Shown here piece after piece: positions 48,211 to 56,808 of a stretch of 64,000 bases of DNA. The stretch lies in NCBI RefSeq assembly GCF_000953015.1, contig NZ_LN794158.1, positions 868,001 through 932,000 on the forward strand, written 5' to 3'. Both the position numbers and the translations under genes were made by a program. Within the stretch, counting starts at the first letter, position 1. Each line of letters starts with the position of its first letter. Below the pieces are notes generated by a model that saw nothing but the letters and a program-made list of their open reading frames with translations, did not search any database and was not told the origin of the DNA. Source of the stretch: Candidatus Methylopumilus turicensis (GTDB lineage: Bacteria > Pseudomonadota > Gammaproteobacteria > Burkholderiales > Methylophilaceae).

Positions 48211-50316
48211 TTAGCGTGTTCGCTCCCAAAAGGTCACTTCTGAGAGCGTGTGCTGGAATTTATGCTGCGTTTCTCTAATCACAAAAGGCACCTTGATGGG
48301 TGCTTTCACCAGTTTAAAGTGTTTTCCGAGCAGCTCTTTGAGACCATCTAAGGTAGTGACATTTTCGCCATCGCGTTTAAACCCACCAATCCACTCCTCA
48401 CGCGGCGTATGTTCTTCAAGCCAAGTGTAAGGTGAGGTAATCATTAATATCCCACCGATATTCAGCCGTTCATGAATCGCATTCAAAAAGTGACTTGGGC
48501 TATACAGACGATCAATTAAATTAGCCGCTAAAATCAGATCATATCCGGTAAAGTTAGGCTTCAGGTTACATGCATCGCCTTGCCAAAATTCTACTTTTGA
48601 AGCCGTTCCCTCAAGGCCCAGCTCAGCCAGCGTGCGCTCTTGATAGCTGACCAAGTCACCTTCAGTGGCCATGGCGTAACGTAGCACTCCCTGCTGTGAT
48701 AACTTGAGCGCCAAACCGATAAACCTTGCCGAGAAATCAATCCCCGTCACATGATTAAAGTGCTTGGCAAGTTCAAACGTAGCACGGCCTGTGGCGCAGC
48801 CTAGATCTAAAGCAGTCGTCATAGGTCGACCTTGCATCACTTCAATCGCAAGATCGCTCAACGCTTTCGGAAAATTAGGCACGCCGTAATATTGGTCGCC
48901 ATAATGAAATTCAGCATACTCTGAAAGCTGCTTGTCATCTTCGTAATGGGAAGAATGGTCTTCTATTGGTGTGTCTGTCATGATGTAACGAAATCCTGCA
49001 TGTTGAAAGAAATGGCGTCGGAACGCATAGCGTGCGCTTTTTAAGGCTTCATTACCGGTTGCAATCCAAGAACCGCCTTTGATGAGGTTATGACGGCCAT
49101 CGTAGGTGGGGGTGGTAAAGTCATCATAAATCGGATGCACCCGGAAGCCATCCAATGGGAAGATCGGTGTTTCAGTCCATTGCCATACGTTACCCACCAC
49201 ATCAAACAACGCGCCATGGGCAAACTGATCGACTGGACAAGAAGATGCCCCGTGGTCTAAATATAAATTGGCTTGATGACTGCTAGACACAGGTGCATCT
49301 GATAGCCCCGCCTCTTCATAAATACTGTACCACTCAGCTTCGGTTGGCATACGGATGGACGTTCCCAATTGCTCAGACTTCCATTGGCAAAAAGCTTTAG
49401 CCTCGTGATAGTTCACCTCTGCAGGCCAACTCCAAGGCATCGCGATTTCTTCTGCCATGACTCTAAGACGCCAACCATCATTCTGCTGCACCCAAAAAGT
49501 AGGATGCATGGCGTTGGCATACTTTTTCCAGGAAAGACCCTCCTCTAGCCAATAGGCATCGTTTGTGTAACCGCCCGCTTTAACAAACGCAAGAAACTCA
49601 GCATTTGACGTGAGGTACTTAGCTGCTTTGAACGCTGAGCAATGTTTTTCAAACGTCCCATACTCGTTATCCCAGCCATAGGTGTCATCTTGTTTACCAA
49701 GTTTGATGTCACGGGCTGCAATTTCAACGAAACTATTTATTGGTGCTGGGGACTGCTCAACAATGCATGGCTTCCAATTAGGCGAGGCTTTCACATACTT
49801 TAATGCGTGCTGACGAATCAGCACAGCGCTAGTTTCTAGATGAATGCGCTCATGTTCAATGCCCATTAAAATCACCCACCAAGGGCTCTTCCAGTCAATT
49901 GGCAAGTTAAGTGGCAATTCAGAGATCAATTGATCCACGACTTGACGCACCTCTGCACGATACGCCTTTACTTCATCGACCTTAGGCCAGTCGTAGTTTT
50001 GCGAGTTAACGTCATCCCAACCCATTTCATCGACGCCCACTGCAAACATCGACTCAAACTTCGGGTTTACTCGCTTAGTAATCAGTCCAGACAAGATGAG
50101 CTTATTGATGAAAAAAGTATTGGTATGGCCGAAATAGAAAATAAGCGGATGGCGCAGGCTAATCGACTTCGTATAGTAAGCTTCATCAGACGCTAAAAGA
50201 TCAAATAGGCTCTCATAAAGATCCGCTGTTTGATGGAAATAAGCGCGTATTTGCTCGCCGAGCACTTCAGGGGATGCTTGATTGAGCTGAATTGTACGAT
50301 TTAAAAGTTGGTGCAT
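48211..50316 (-). CDS. ovoA: 5-histidylcysteine sulfoxide synthase / ovothiol synthase OvoA
   Basis: 701 residues from ATG 50316; a GTG at 50325 would add three. Layout: DinB-like domain with the iron motif HERIHLE (about 155-161); formylglycine-enzyme-like sulfatase-modifying domain (VVGNVWQWTETPI, KGGSW, AGFRYI); C-terminal SAM methyltransferase with ALDLGCATGRATFELA. This three-domain order is the hallmark of OvoA, which couples cysteine to histidine and N-methylates 4-mercaptohistidine to make ovothiol. It is 74 bases downstream of an Atm1-type ABC transporter on the same strand. Confidence 0.92.
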   Translation of the reverse strand: MHQLLNRTIQLNQASPEVLGEQIRAYFHQTADLYESLFDLLASDEAYYTKSISLRHPLIFYFGHTNTFFINKLILSGLITKRVNPKFESMFAVGVDEMGWDDVNSQNYDWPKVDEVKAYRAEVRQVVDQLISELPLNLPIDWKSPWWVILMGIEHERIHLETSAVLIRQHALKYVKASPNWKPCIVEQSPAPINSFVEIAARDIKLGKQDDTYGWDNEYGTFEKHCSAFKAAKYLTSNAEFLAFVKAGGYTNDAYWLEEGLSWKKYANAMHPTFWVQQNDGWRLRVMAEEIAMPWSWPAEVNYHEAKAFCQWKSEQLGTSIRMPTEAEWYSIYEEAGLSDAPVSSSHQANLYLDHGASSCPVDQFAHGALFDVVGNVWQWTETPIFPLDGFRVHPIYDDFTTPTYDGRHNLIKGGSWIATGNEALKSARYAFRRHFFQHAGFRYIMTDTPIEDHSSHYEDDKQLSEYAEFHYGDQYYGVPNFPKALSDLAIEVMQGRPMTTALDLGCATGRATFELAKHFNHVTGIDFSARFIGLALKLSQQGVLRYAMATEGDLVSYQERTLAELGLEGTASKVEFWQGDACNLKPNFTGYDLILAANLIDRLYSPSHFLNAIHERLNIGGILMITSPYTWLEEHTPREEWIGGFKRDGENVTTLDGLKELLGKHFKLVKAPIKVPFVIRETQHKFQHTLSEVTFWERTR

Positions 50317-50389
50317 AGTCTTCACTAAGGTGCTATTGAATATAATAGCGGTATTAACAAGATTAAACGGATAATCGATTGACCACTAC

Positions 50390-52207
50390 TCAGCTAGAAA
50401 CGTTCTGAGATTGTTGAACGCGCCACATTTCAGCATAACGCTGACCAAGCTTAATTAACGCTTCATGCGTGCCACGCTCGATAATGGCGCCTTCCTCCAT
50501 TACCAAAATTTGATGTGCATGGGTAATGGTAGAAAGGCGATGCGCAATAATCAAGGTCGAGCGGTTGCGAGCTAAATCATTCAGCTCATTTTGAATGGTG
50601 CGCTCCGTCTCAGAGTCCAGCGCAGAAGTTGCTTCATCAAATATTAATAATGCGGGTTGCTTAAGCAGGGTTCTTGCAATGGCCACTCGCTGTTTCTCAC
50701 CCCCAGAGAGCTTGAGACCGCGCTCCCCCACCGCACTTTGATAGCCATCAGGCAGCTTTTCAATAAAGTCATGGATTTGCGCTGACTTTGCTGCTGACTC
50801 GATATCAAGCTGGCTCGCACCGGGTTTACCATAAGCGATGTTGTAGCCTATCGTATCGTTAAACAGCACCGTGTCTTGCGGCACAATGCCCACCACTTGG
50901 CGCAGGCTGGCTTGCTGAACATCTTGAATGTTCTGACCATCAAACAAAATTGCACCTTGCTGCACATCGTAAAATCTAAATAAAAGGCGAGATAAAGTGC
51001 TCTTGCCAGCACCACTATGCCCGACCACTGCGGTCGTTTCCCCCGGCAAAATCTCAAAAGACACTTTGTTCAGAATTTGACGGTTAGGCTCATAATGAAA
51101 AGATACATCTTTAAAAATCACATGCGGACCCAGTGCAGGTGACTTCACAGAAAGCGGATAAGCATTTGGCTTATCTGCGACCTCTTGATGCGTTTCAAGC
51201 AGGCCAAACATTCGGTCAATATCGGCAAGCGACTGCTTCATTTCTCGGTAGAGCACGCCCAAGAAATTAAGCGGAATATAAAGCTGAATCATCAACACAT
51301 TAACCAGCACCAAGTCCCCAATGGTCATGGTGCCTTTGGCCACACCTGAGCTAGCCAACCCGAGAATGCAAATCAAGCCAATCCCAATAATGGTTTGTTG
51401 ACCAAAATTCAAAATAGCTAATGATTTTTGAGACTTCACTGCCGCTTGTGCGTAGTTTTTGAGATTTTCATCGTAGCGCAGTGCTTCGTATTGCTCATTG
51501 CCAAAATATTTCACCGTCTCAAAGTTAATCAATGAGTCAACCGCTCGCTGATTGGCTTTAGAGTCCAAATCATTCATTTGTCGTCTAAAATTAGTCCGCC
51601 ATTCGGTCACCACAATCGTAAAAATAATATAACAAGTCAGCGCAATAAGCGTAATCACCACAAACCAGATGTTATACACAAAGAAGAAATAACCCAGCAC
51701 CATGAGTAGCTCAATCAGGGTCGGGATAATACTGTAGAGCGAATAAGAAATTAGAGACTGAATACCGCGCGTCCCACGTTCAATATCTCGGGTCATGCCG
51801 CCTGTTTGACGAGACAAATGGAAGCGTAAGGAAAGTGCATGCACGTAGTTAAATACTTGCAAACCCACTTTTCTAACCGCGCTTTCAGTGACTTTTGCGA
51901 AAATCAGCTCTCGTAATTCACCAAACAACGATGCCGATAGTCGCAGTAAACCGTAAGCCAAAATCAAGCTAACCGGCACCACGAGGAGCGCCTGCGATGT
52001 TGTGGTGATGCTAAGGGTGTCCACAATCTTCTTGAGCACGATCGGCACACCAAGATTGGCGACTTTAGCAAACACTAAACATAAAAGCGTGATGATGACC
52101 CTAAACTTAAACTGCCAGATATAAGGCATTAAGTTTCGGATGACTTGCCAATCGCTCCGTTGTCGCGCTTTGATATGAGGATTTATTTCTGAAGTGGTAG
52201 GACGCAT
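50390..52207 (-). CDS. Atm1/HMT1-type ABC exporter (fused permease and ATPase)
   Basis: 605 residues. Six helices (about 35-330) precede the nucleotide-binding domain, with Walker A GHSGAGKST, Q-loop VPQDTVLFNDTI, signature KLSGGEKQRVAIARTLL, Walker B LLIFDEATSALD and an IAHRLST H-loop. The substrate-region residues (FETVKYFGNE, LNFGQQTIIGIG) match the ABCB7/Atm1 family, which moves glutathione or glutathione-metal species. Transcribed in the same direction as ovoA, 74 bases upstream. Linkage to ovothiol export is inference. Confidence 0.87.
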   Translation of the reverse strand: MRPTTSEINPHIKARQRSDWQVIRNLMPYIWQFKFRVIITLLCLVFAKVANLGVPIVLKKIVDTLSITTTSQALLVVPVSLILAYGLLRLSASLFGELRELIFAKVTESAVRKVGLQVFNYVHALSLRFHLSRQTGGMTRDIERGTRGIQSLISYSLYSIIPTLIELLMVLGYFFFVYNIWFVVITLIALTCYIIFTIVVTEWRTNFRRQMNDLDSKANQRAVDSLINFETVKYFGNEQYEALRYDENLKNYAQAAVKSQKSLAILNFGQQTIIGIGLICILGLASSGVAKGTMTIGDLVLVNVLMIQLYIPLNFLGVLYREMKQSLADIDRMFGLLETHQEVADKPNAYPLSVKSPALGPHVIFKDVSFHYEPNRQILNKVSFEILPGETTAVVGHSGAGKSTLSRLLFRFYDVQQGAILFDGQNIQDVQQASLRQVVGIVPQDTVLFNDTIGYNIAYGKPGASQLDIESAAKSAQIHDFIEKLPDGYQSAVGERGLKLSGGEKQRVAIARTLLKQPALLIFDEATSALDSETERTIQNELNDLARNRSTLIIAHRLSTITHAHQILVMEEGAIIERGTHEALIKLGQRYAEMWRVQQSQNVSS

Positions 52208-52372
52208 AACTTGAGTATTAGATTAAGACCTTATTGAACGCATGGCATTCAGCCCATGCTTAACGCTCTTGCAGTACATCTATGAAAAAATTTGAACTAC
52301 ATAATATAGTGTATTTGCTAGAATTAATAATTTAATCAGCAAAAATAAGTCATAAATTTTTGCGCTTTCGTA

Positions 52373-52401
52373 TTGACCTAAAGCTCACTAGCCTTTAATA
52401 T
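52373..52401 (+). promoter_or_regulatory. sigma-70 promoter of tRNA-Asn
   Basis: TTGACC at 52373-52378 and TAATAT at 52396-52401 are 17 bases apart; the tRNA 5' end follows 15 bases after the -10. The rest of the 209-base gap from the ABC gene start holds only AT-rich sequence with no other feature I can support. Confidence 0.75.
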
Positions 52402-52416
52402 CACGCCTTCACCAAT

Positions 52417-52492
52417 TCCTCGATAGCTCAGTTGGTAGAGCAATGGACTGTTAATCCATGTGTCCCTGGTTCGAGCCCAGGTCGAGGAGCCA
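52417..52492 (+). tRNA. tRNA-Asn(GUU)
   Basis: 76 nt. Acceptor UCCUCGA pairs with UCGAGGA, D arm GCUC-AGUUGGUA-GAGC, anticodon stem AUGGA/UCCAU around loop CUGUUAA (anticodon GUU), T arm GGUUCGAGCC, and encoded GCCA. Confidence 0.97.
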
Positions 52493-52498
52493 AATTCT

Positions 52499-52525
52499 AA
52501 AAGCCCTGCTGATGCAGGGCTTTTT
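52499..52525 (+). terminator. Rho-independent terminator after tRNA-Asn
   Basis: AAGCCCTGC, loop TGAT, GCAGGGCTTTTT: a perfect nine-pair stem with a T-run, starting 7 bases past the tRNA. Confidence 0.9.
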
Positions 52526-52578
52526 CATTTTAAGCGTGTCATGATTTTTAAAAACTGATTACGTATAATGTGTTCATC

Positions 52579-52812
52579 ATGACCAACTCAAACAGCCAAA
52601 CCAACAATCCACTTCACGGTATCACGCTTGAAGCCATTGTCACCAAGCTACTAGACTATTACGGCTGGGACGGCCTCGCTGATCGTATTCCAGTGAACTG
52701 TTTTATGAGTGATCCTAGCATCAAATCCAGTCTCAAATTTCTGCGCAAAACCCCTTGGGCAAGAGACAAAGTAGAGGCATTATATTTAGCCATGCTGCGA
52801 AAAAAATCTTAA
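52579..52812 (+). CDS. VF530-type (DUF2132) small DNA-binding-like protein
   Basis: 77 residues from ATG 52579; an in-frame GTG at 52570 is an alternative. The whole protein is one domain: [34 protein letters not shown]...[24 protein letters not shown]. It matches the VF530 family, a small helical fold known from Vibrio structural work and proposed to bind DNA; the cell role is unknown. Its nearest neighbour is tRNA-Asn and its terminator. Confidence 0.75.
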   Translation: MTNSNSQTNNPLHGITLEAIVTKLLDYYGWDGLADRIPVNCFMSDPSIKSSLKFLRKTPWARDKVEALYLAMLRKKS

Positions 52813-52884
52813 CCCGTTGATATTCAATGCATGTCATTGCTTTGTTGCTATGATGCAATACGTATTCCACCCAAGAAAGCCATT

Positions 52885-53505
52885 ATGAACGACCAAATCC
52901 GCCACCTGCTTGCACAGCTCGAAGATGCTGAAAAAGAGCTAGAGAAAGCGCTTCAAGAGCACAGAGTGCATCTGAACTTTAGTATGAAGGGTAAGCGGGT
53001 TGAGTTTGAACAGTCCGTCAAAGAGGCGCATAAACAAGTAAAAATCGGGCTGATTAAATGGCTAGGCAATCGACCGATTAACTTGCTCACTGCGCCTATC
53101 ATTTACGGCATGATTTTCCCAATGCTGTTGCTAGATGCGTGCATCAGCCTCTACCAAGCGATTTGCTTTCCTATTTACAAAATCCCTTGCGTCAAACGTG
53201 GCGATTACATTGTGTTTGACCGCCATCATTTGAGTTATCTCAATATCGTGGAGAAGAGCCATTGTATGTATTGCACCTATGGCAATGGGTTGCTAGCGTT
53301 TGCGACCGAGATTATTGCCCGCACTGAGCAATACTTTTGTCCGATTAAACATGCCAGAAAAATGCTAGGACGACATGCACGCTATGCAAGCTTTGTGGAG
53401 TTTGGTGATGCGACAGATTATCAAATCAAGCTCGAGCAATTTAGAACTGACTTAGCCAAAGAGCTAAAAGCAAAAGATAAAGTGGTTTGTGATGGCCGAG
53501 GTTGA
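52885..53505 (+). CDS. Conserved membrane-associated protein of unknown function
   Basis: 206 residues from ATG 52885 (the frame runs open to 52831). I do not recognise a family name. An N-terminal charged helix (EDAEKELEKALQEH) is followed by one or two hydrophobic segments (LLTAPIIYGMIFPMLLLDACISLYQAICFPIY, about 78-108) and a cysteine/histidine-rich part (RHHLSYLNIVEKSHCMYCTYGNG, then YFCPIKHARK) that might bind metal. It overlaps the ASCH gene by 14 bases, so the two are probably co-translated. Confidence 0.6.
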   Translation: MNDQIRHLLAQLEDAEKELEKALQEHRVHLNFSMKGKRVEFEQSVKEAHKQVKIGLIKWLGNRPINLLTAPIIYGMIFPMLLLDACISLYQAICFPIYKIPCVKRGDYIVFDRHHLSYLNIVEKSHCMYCTYGNGLLAFATEIIARTEQYFCPIKHARKMLGRHARYASFVEFGDATDYQIKLEQFRTDLAKELKAKDKVVCDGRG

Positions 53506-53980
53506 GCGATTTATACAAAACCCAACTATTCCAAAAGGCGTCCTAAAAGCGCTTTCGCTTAAACAGCCTTATGCTTGGCTGATCGCAAATGGTTATTTGT
53601 TGGTGGATGACCGCACTTGGGGTACAGACTATCGAGGAGCGATCCTGATTCATGCCAGCAAAGGGATTTACGAAGAGTATTACGACTATTTGGTGGCGAA
53701 TACGGATATTCCATTACCAAACAAAGATAAGCTGGGCTTTGGCGGTGTGGTGGGTATTGCAAGGTTAGTGCTGTGCACCAGACCTGATGAAATACCGCCA
53801 ACCTTAACAAGAGAACAACGGGGGCATTTTAGTGGCGTGCCACGTGACGGCTTTGGTTTTTTATTTGAGCATGCCAAGCCATTGGCACTCATGCCCTGCC
53901 CTGGCAAACTCGGGATTTTTGAGATTGATATAGATGCGCTACTTGATGCGCCGCCGCCAGGGCAGGCGGCGTTGTTTTAG
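53492..53980 (+). CDS. ASCH/PUA-like domain protein
   Basis: 162 residues from ATG 53492. ALSLKQPYAWLIANGYLLVDDRTWGTDYRGAILIHASKG is the ASCH signature (K/QPWA, R-W-x-T, RG, I-HA), and VVGIARLV with a late LGIFEIDI complete the fold. ASCH domains bind RNA or modified nucleosides; some act as ribonucleases or amidohydrolases. Coupled by overlap to the upstream membrane protein gene. Activity is undetermined. Confidence 0.72.
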   Translation: MAEVERFIQNPTIPKGVLKALSLKQPYAWLIANGYLLVDDRTWGTDYRGAILIHASKGIYEEYYDYLVANTDIPLPNKDKLGFGGVVGIARLVLCTRPDEIPPTLTREQRGHFSGVPRDGFGFLFEHAKPLALMPCPGKLGIFEIDIDALLDAPPPGQAALF

Positions 53981-53984
53981 ATCA

Positions 53985-54326
53985 CTATTCAAAAACCGCT
54001 TGTAACCGAGCCAAAGCATCTTCCACAACATAAGCTGGCGCAACTTCAATCTTTTTAGCGCCTCGAGCTACCAAGTCAACAGCACGCAGCATATTAACTA
54101 AAACCACGCCCTGCGTTTCCATACCAGTAGCCGTTAATGAGACTGCAAATCCAGCAAACCTAGCAAAATCTCCACCTTGAGTAATGGGCGCAATAAAGGC
54201 CGTGCCCAAATCATTTACTTCAGCGCTTGAAAGCACTAATGCAGGTCTAAAATCACCTTGAGTTTCTCGACCTGCAGTTGGATTGAGACAAACCCTTACA
54301 ACATCTCCACGCTCGAATTTTGCCAT
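53985..54326 (-). CDS. mazF: MazF/ChpB-family toxin
   Basis: 113 residues. FERGDVVRVCLNPTAGRETQGDFRPALVLSS and late VLVNMLRAVDL are the MazF-family pattern, with the catalytic arginine expected in the GRETQGDFRP loop. Such toxins cut mRNA at short sequences. It follows its antitoxin by 16 bases and is convergent with the ASCH gene (4 bases apart). Sequence is closest in look to ChpB/PemK members. Confidence 0.9.
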   Translation of the reverse strand: MAKFERGDVVRVCLNPTAGRETQGDFRPALVLSSAEVNDLGTAFIAPITQGGDFARFAGFAVSLTATGMETQGVVLVNMLRAVDLVARGAKKIEVAPAYVVEDALARLQAVFE

Positions 54327-54342
54327 TAGAGAAGCTCAGAAC

Positions 54343-54591
54343 CTACTGGACTATGTTATCCCATGCAGCCATTTCAGCATTACGGGGAGCATTTTTGTCA
54401 CACTGCGAAAGCAAATCTGAAAGCTTGTAATGCTTTCTAGGCGGAGATTTAATTGGCGTTGCAGTAAACACACCATCTTGAACCTTCAAGATAAGTTGAC
54501 TACCCACACCCGCATCTAATGATTTAAGGATATCAGGCGGAATGGTCATGATGGCTGCGCCACCTTGTTTTCTGATGCTTACGGTTTTCAT
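54343..54591 (-). CDS. mazE: MazE/AbrB-family antitoxin
   Basis: 82 residues. The N-terminal swapped-hairpin AbrB domain (VSIRKQGGAAIMTIPPDILKSLDAGVGSQLILKV) binds DNA; the C-terminal tail (KHYKLSDLLSQC...AAWDNIVQ) would wrap the toxin. First gene of the mazEF pair, with a 10-bp palindrome directly against its ATG. Confidence 0.9.
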   Translation of the reverse strand: MKTVSIRKQGGAAIMTIPPDILKSLDAGVGSQLILKVQDGVFTATPIKSPPRKHYKLSDLLSQCDKNAPRNAEMAAWDNIVQ

Positions 54592-54601
54592 GTAATATTA
54601 C
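54592..54601. promoter_or_regulatory. Palindrome GTAATATTAC, candidate MazE operator
   Basis: A perfect 10-bp palindrome begins right next to the mazE start codon (ATG at 54591-54589). MazE/AbrB proteins repress their own promoter through such sites. It leaves no room for a usual Shine-Dalgarno sequence at normal spacing, except a GGG 10 bases upstream. Confidence 0.5.
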
Positions 54602-54645
54602 CCAATTTCAAATATAGCACAATAGTAACACATTATTTAAAACAA

Positions 54646-56721
54646 CTACCAGCGCCCTTCTAAACTAAACATCACCGTGCGATAGCCAAAGTCATTAGCG
54701 AGTAGCTTCCACTCTTCGCCTGGCGCAATATATTTATTTTGACGACGCATGTCCTCAGCGAGCAAGTTTTGCGCGGATAAACGCAAATTGAACTGCGGAT
54801 TAAGCTTGTATAACCAAAATGCATCTAATAAGGCCCTAGACTCGGTAAAAGCCTTTTGCTCGCTAGGTATGTCAGTTTCGCTACGACCAGAAAGCTGTAA
54901 TGAAACGCCCATGTTAGATTGCCATTTTGGAATGCTTTGATCCCAACCCATCGACAGTAAATATTTGGGGGTATCACGCGCATTACGAGTAATGCCCAAG
55001 CGCGTGTCATCCACACGGGCATTGGGCAATGTTAAGTGGGCTTTGGCGGTGCCGCCAGCAATGCCCCATTGGTCGGTATTAATCTTGCCATCTAGTTCTA
55101 AACCATAATGAAGCGCATCGCCTTCATTGTAAGGACGTTCAACCCAGCGATTATTATTGTTAGACTCTTGCATCAAGCGACGCTCGGTAAAGTCAGTCGT
55201 TGCACGCACATACACATTGGCTGAAATCACGCCTGCTTTTTGCGCTAAATATCTCTCAGCAACCGCTTCAAAGTTAATGCTACGCTCAGGCTTGAGATTA
55301 GGGTTACCTCGCGAATCGAAATCTAAAGGCGTATTGGCGTTCACTGTGATACTACGTGTGACTGTCGCCGTAATTTCGTTAAGTCTTGGCATTTTCATGC
55401 CCGCCCCTAAAGAGCTTCTGAATACCCAAGCTTCTTCAGGCTGCCAGCGCACGGCCACGGATGGCAACAAGGCAAAGTCTTGTTGACGGCTTCCGTCAGA
55501 TTTTAATTGCATGCTTTCCATACGCAGACCACTGGTCACGGTGAGGCTGTCTTGCGGCGTCCATGCGTCTTGAAGCCAGAGCACTTGATCTTGTGATGAA
55601 GCGTTAAACTGCGAGGCACCTGAACCACTAAAGGCCTGAGTATCATCGCGACTCACCTTGATATACTCCGCGCCGATCGAAACAAAATGCAAATCAATAG
55701 GCTGATCCCAGCGCGTAGAACCGTTAACTTCATTCTCATTGCTCTTGGTGTTTTCAACGACATTTACATTTGAGCTTGTGAGTCTTGAAACATCGAGTTC
55801 ATTGTGATTATTTTTAAGCGTTAATCGCCCACTTAGTTTTGACTCGCCAAAGTACTTTTCACCGTCTAAACGCACTCGTAAGGTTCTTGAATCACCATTT
55901 TCGTTGGCGGTCCGTGTGAAATTATTGACCGAATCACGCAAGTCGAAGGCTTGAGTGCGGATATTACTTTCCGTTGGCCCCAAAAACACCATGCTCGACA
56001 AGGTAACGCTGTCTCGGCCCGATTTCCAAGTAAAACGCGGAGAAAAAGCGTGATGTCCCATCTCGCTGATACCATTGGTGTATTCATGCTTAGAGGATAA
56101 AAGATTACCTGACGATTGTGACTGGCGATCTAGAAATGTATTGACTGGCGAACGCGCAAAGTTAAGTGATACAGGTAACACCCATGAAAAATTGCCGTTC
56201 ACCCCTGATTCAGACCAAGAAAACTGCTCGTTATGCTCACCCTCACGGAAGCCCAAGCTCGCCTTCATATCCGTTGAGGCTTTAGACACCCCTTTTTTCA
56301 GCACGATATTAACCGTTAATGGAGAGGATCCACCGAATTCAGCCGATGAACCACGACTAATCTCAACGCGCTCAATATCACTGGCCGGCATGCGAGTGAA
56401 TGACCCCATGGTACCGCCCGATTGTTTTTCTCCGTCGATCAACACGCGAATAGAATCACGTGACATGCCGCGAGCACGCATACCACTGGCACCAATTTCG
56501 ACTCCTGGCAACTTCCCAAGCACTTCGCCAGCAGTCATCACACTGAGGTTTTCAATTTCCTGACGACCAAAAACTGTTTTTTGGGTACTAGAATCTTTAC
56601 GCATTTCGGTAACGTCACGGGCGCCAGTCACGCCAACTGAATCAATCTTGAGCGTTTCCGCGGCCAAAGCACTTGAAGTTAAAATCAACAAAGATAATGC
56701 ACAGTAAGAACGATATGTCAT
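54646..56721 (-). CDS. TonB-dependent outer membrane receptor
   Basis: 691 residues. Signal peptide (about 1-21, ending ALAAE), plug domain (about 25-150: TAGEVLGKLPGVEI, IRVLIDGEKQ, IERVEISRGSSAEFGG), and a 22-strand beta-barrel ending in an aromatic FSLEGRW. Substrates could be a siderophore, heme, cobalamin or a metal chelate; sequence alone does not say. It is divergent from an NRAMP-type transporter across 87 bases, so both may belong to one metal uptake response. Confidence 0.88.
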   Translation of the reverse strand: MTYRSYCALSLLILTSSALAAETLKIDSVGVTGARDVTEMRKDSSTQKTVFGRQEIENLSVMTAGEVLGKLPGVEIGASGMRARGMSRDSIRVLIDGEKQSGGTMGSFTRMPASDIERVEISRGSSAEFGGSSPLTVNIVLKKGVSKASTDMKASLGFREGEHNEQFSWSESGVNGNFSWVLPVSLNFARSPVNTFLDRQSQSSGNLLSSKHEYTNGISEMGHHAFSPRFTWKSGRDSVTLSSMVFLGPTESNIRTQAFDLRDSVNNFTRTANENGDSRTLRVRLDGEKYFGESKLSGRLTLKNNHNELDVSRLTSSNVNVVENTKSNENEVNGSTRWDQPIDLHFVSIGAEYIKVSRDDTQAFSGSGASQFNASSQDQVLWLQDAWTPQDSLTVTSGLRMESMQLKSDGSRQQDFALLPSVAVRWQPEEAWVFRSSLGAGMKMPRLNEITATVTRSITVNANTPLDFDSRGNPNLKPERSINFEAVAERYLAQKAGVISANVYVRATTDFTERRLMQESNNNNRWVERPYNEGDALHYGLELDGKINTDQWGIAGGTAKAHLTLPNARVDDTRLGITRNARDTPKYLLSMGWDQSIPKWQSNMGVSLQLSGRSETDIPSEQKAFTESRALLDAFWLYKLNPQFNLRLSAQNLLAEDMRRQNKYIAPGEEWKLLANDFGYRTVMFSLEGRW

Positions 56722-56765
56722 GAGGGACTTTTTATAAACTCGCTACACGTTGAAAATAAGCTAAA

Positions 56766-56795
56766 CTAAATTGACTTAACCTAAATTGACTTAAC
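56766..56795 (+). repeat. Perfect tandem 15-bp direct repeat in the TonB receptor/NRAMP promoter region
   Basis: CTAAATTGACTTAAC occurs twice without a spacer (56766-56780 and 56781-56795). It sits 14 bases before the NRAMP ATG and includes a TTGACT that could act as a -35 box. A dimeric regulator or an iteron-like site is possible. Confidence 0.7.
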
Positions 56796-56808
56796 ATTTA
56801 AGATTAGC

